Source: Bacteroidota bacterium (lineage in GTDB: Bacteria; Bacteroidota; Bacteroidia; J057). Taken from it: 5,412 bases of DNA. The DNA lies in assembly GCA_003696875.1 (NCBI GenBank), contig RFHL01000219.1, forward strand, positions 1 to 5,412, in the 5' to 3' direction. The notes beneath the pieces were generated by a model, which ran no database searches, was not told the DNA's origin, and was given only the letters and a program-made list of their open reading frames with translations. The translations under genes were made by a program, and so were the position numbers. This document shows, piece after piece, positions 5,000-5,412 of the stretch (its first letter is position 1; every line of letters starts with the position of its first letter).

Positions 5000-5412
5000 A
5001 TCGTTCCCACCAGCGGCGACGCTTTTCCTCATCCCCATCCGGATCAGGCTCCGCGGCGACATTGACGACGACATTGTAGATCTGCCCGTGATCGCCATCC
5101 ATCATCATAAAGGCGAGGATATCGGGGTTGAGCCAGTGGGCATAGGCTTTGAGAAAATACTGGTTGCGGCGCTGCCCCTCATAGATCTGCAGGGCAGGAC
5201 TGACGACGGCGGTTTCCAGATCGACGGTGCGGTAGAAAAAGCGTTCCGGCCCGTTACGCTTTTCTCCGGAAGGCTCCCGGGTAATGAGTTGTAGCCGCTT
5301 GCGGGCGCGATCCACCTGGAGGAAGTAGGGGGCGTGGGTATACCCCAGGGGGCCCTCGGCATCCTGCTCAGTGGGGACGATAAGGGCCTGCCGGATCCGG
5401 CCTTCCGGATCA
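4998..5412 (-). CDS. C-terminal part of an unrecognised protein, truncated by the window edge
   Basis: The frame is open from the right edge (first full codon ends at 5409) to TAA at 4998-5000, giving 137 residues. I do not recognise the family. What is visible is a run of aromatic-rich strands, such as YFLQVDRARKRLQLITR, RFFYRTVDLETA and LAFMMMDGDHGQIYNVVVNV, spaced like blades of a beta-propeller or another all-beta sheet, and a highly charged tail ending EEKRRRWWER after an acidic DPDGDEE segment. A GTG at 5315 could act as a start, but the frame continues upstream in similar style (PLGYTHAPYFLQ), so this is the end of a longer gene. There is no signal peptide or sorting domain in the visible part. 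It converges on the T9SS cargo gene. Confidence 0.75.
   Translation of the reverse strand, partial: DPEGRIRQALIVPTEQDAEGPLGYTHAPYFLQVDRARKRLQLITREPSGEKRNGPERFFYRTVDLETAVVSPALQIYEGQRRNQYFLKAYAHWLNPDILAFMMMDGDHGQIYNVVVNVAAEPDPDGDEEKRRRWWER

Noticed and set aside
4767..5294. 175-codon plus-strand frame across the end of the T9SS gene and the convergent gene
   Set aside because: It crosses a strong terminator and reads opposite or out of frame to better supported genes; its Ala/Pro/Gly-rich start is a frame shadow of the sorting domain.
4998..5315. Complete 105-codon gene starting at GTG 5315
   Set aside because: The frame remains open to the window edge with sequence of the same character, so the GTG is probably an internal Val.

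Overview
This window comes from a Bacteroidota chromosome with GC-rich coding DNA, most like high-GC Saprospiria (the Lewinella type), although the class is an inference. The evidence for the phylum is direct. One gene ends in a type A sorting domain of the type IX secretion system (T9SS), which is confined to this phylum. The starts lack Shine-Dalgarno sequences, and two perfect copies of the Bacteroidota -7 promoter element TAnnTTTG lie between divergent genes. An EGF-module lipoprotein fits the same group.

Layout from left to right. Positions 1-1474 (minus) hold the first 491 codons of gltB, the large subunit of glutamate synthase, which runs off the left edge. Positions 1475-1890 are a gene-free divergent spacer with a very AT-rich core and one GC-rich inverted repeat. 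Positions 1891-2868 (plus) encode a membrane-anchored alpha/beta hydrolase that has Asn where the catalytic His is expected. A 157-base convergent spacer with small hairpins follows. Positions 3026-3532 (minus) encode a lipoprotein with one EGF-like module and a second Cys-containing beta-rich domain. Positions 3533-3806 are a divergent spacer crowded with hairpins, terminator-like structures and two promoter boxes. Positions 3807-4938 (plus) hold a secreted T9SS cargo gene broken by a 74-base insertion carrying a 40-base duplication and by a one-base loss in a G/C run. A strong terminator follows. Positions 4998-5412 (minus) are the 3' end of an unrecognised gene that enters from the right edge.

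The genes do not form one operon or pathway: strand changes at every gene boundary, so each is probably its own transcription unit. gltB is core nitrogen assimilation. The others are envelope or exported proteins of mostly unknown role. No new multi-gene system is visible. The points most worth a second look are the hairpin cluster at 3606-3790, the disrupted T9SS cargo gene and the hydrolase lacking its usual His.
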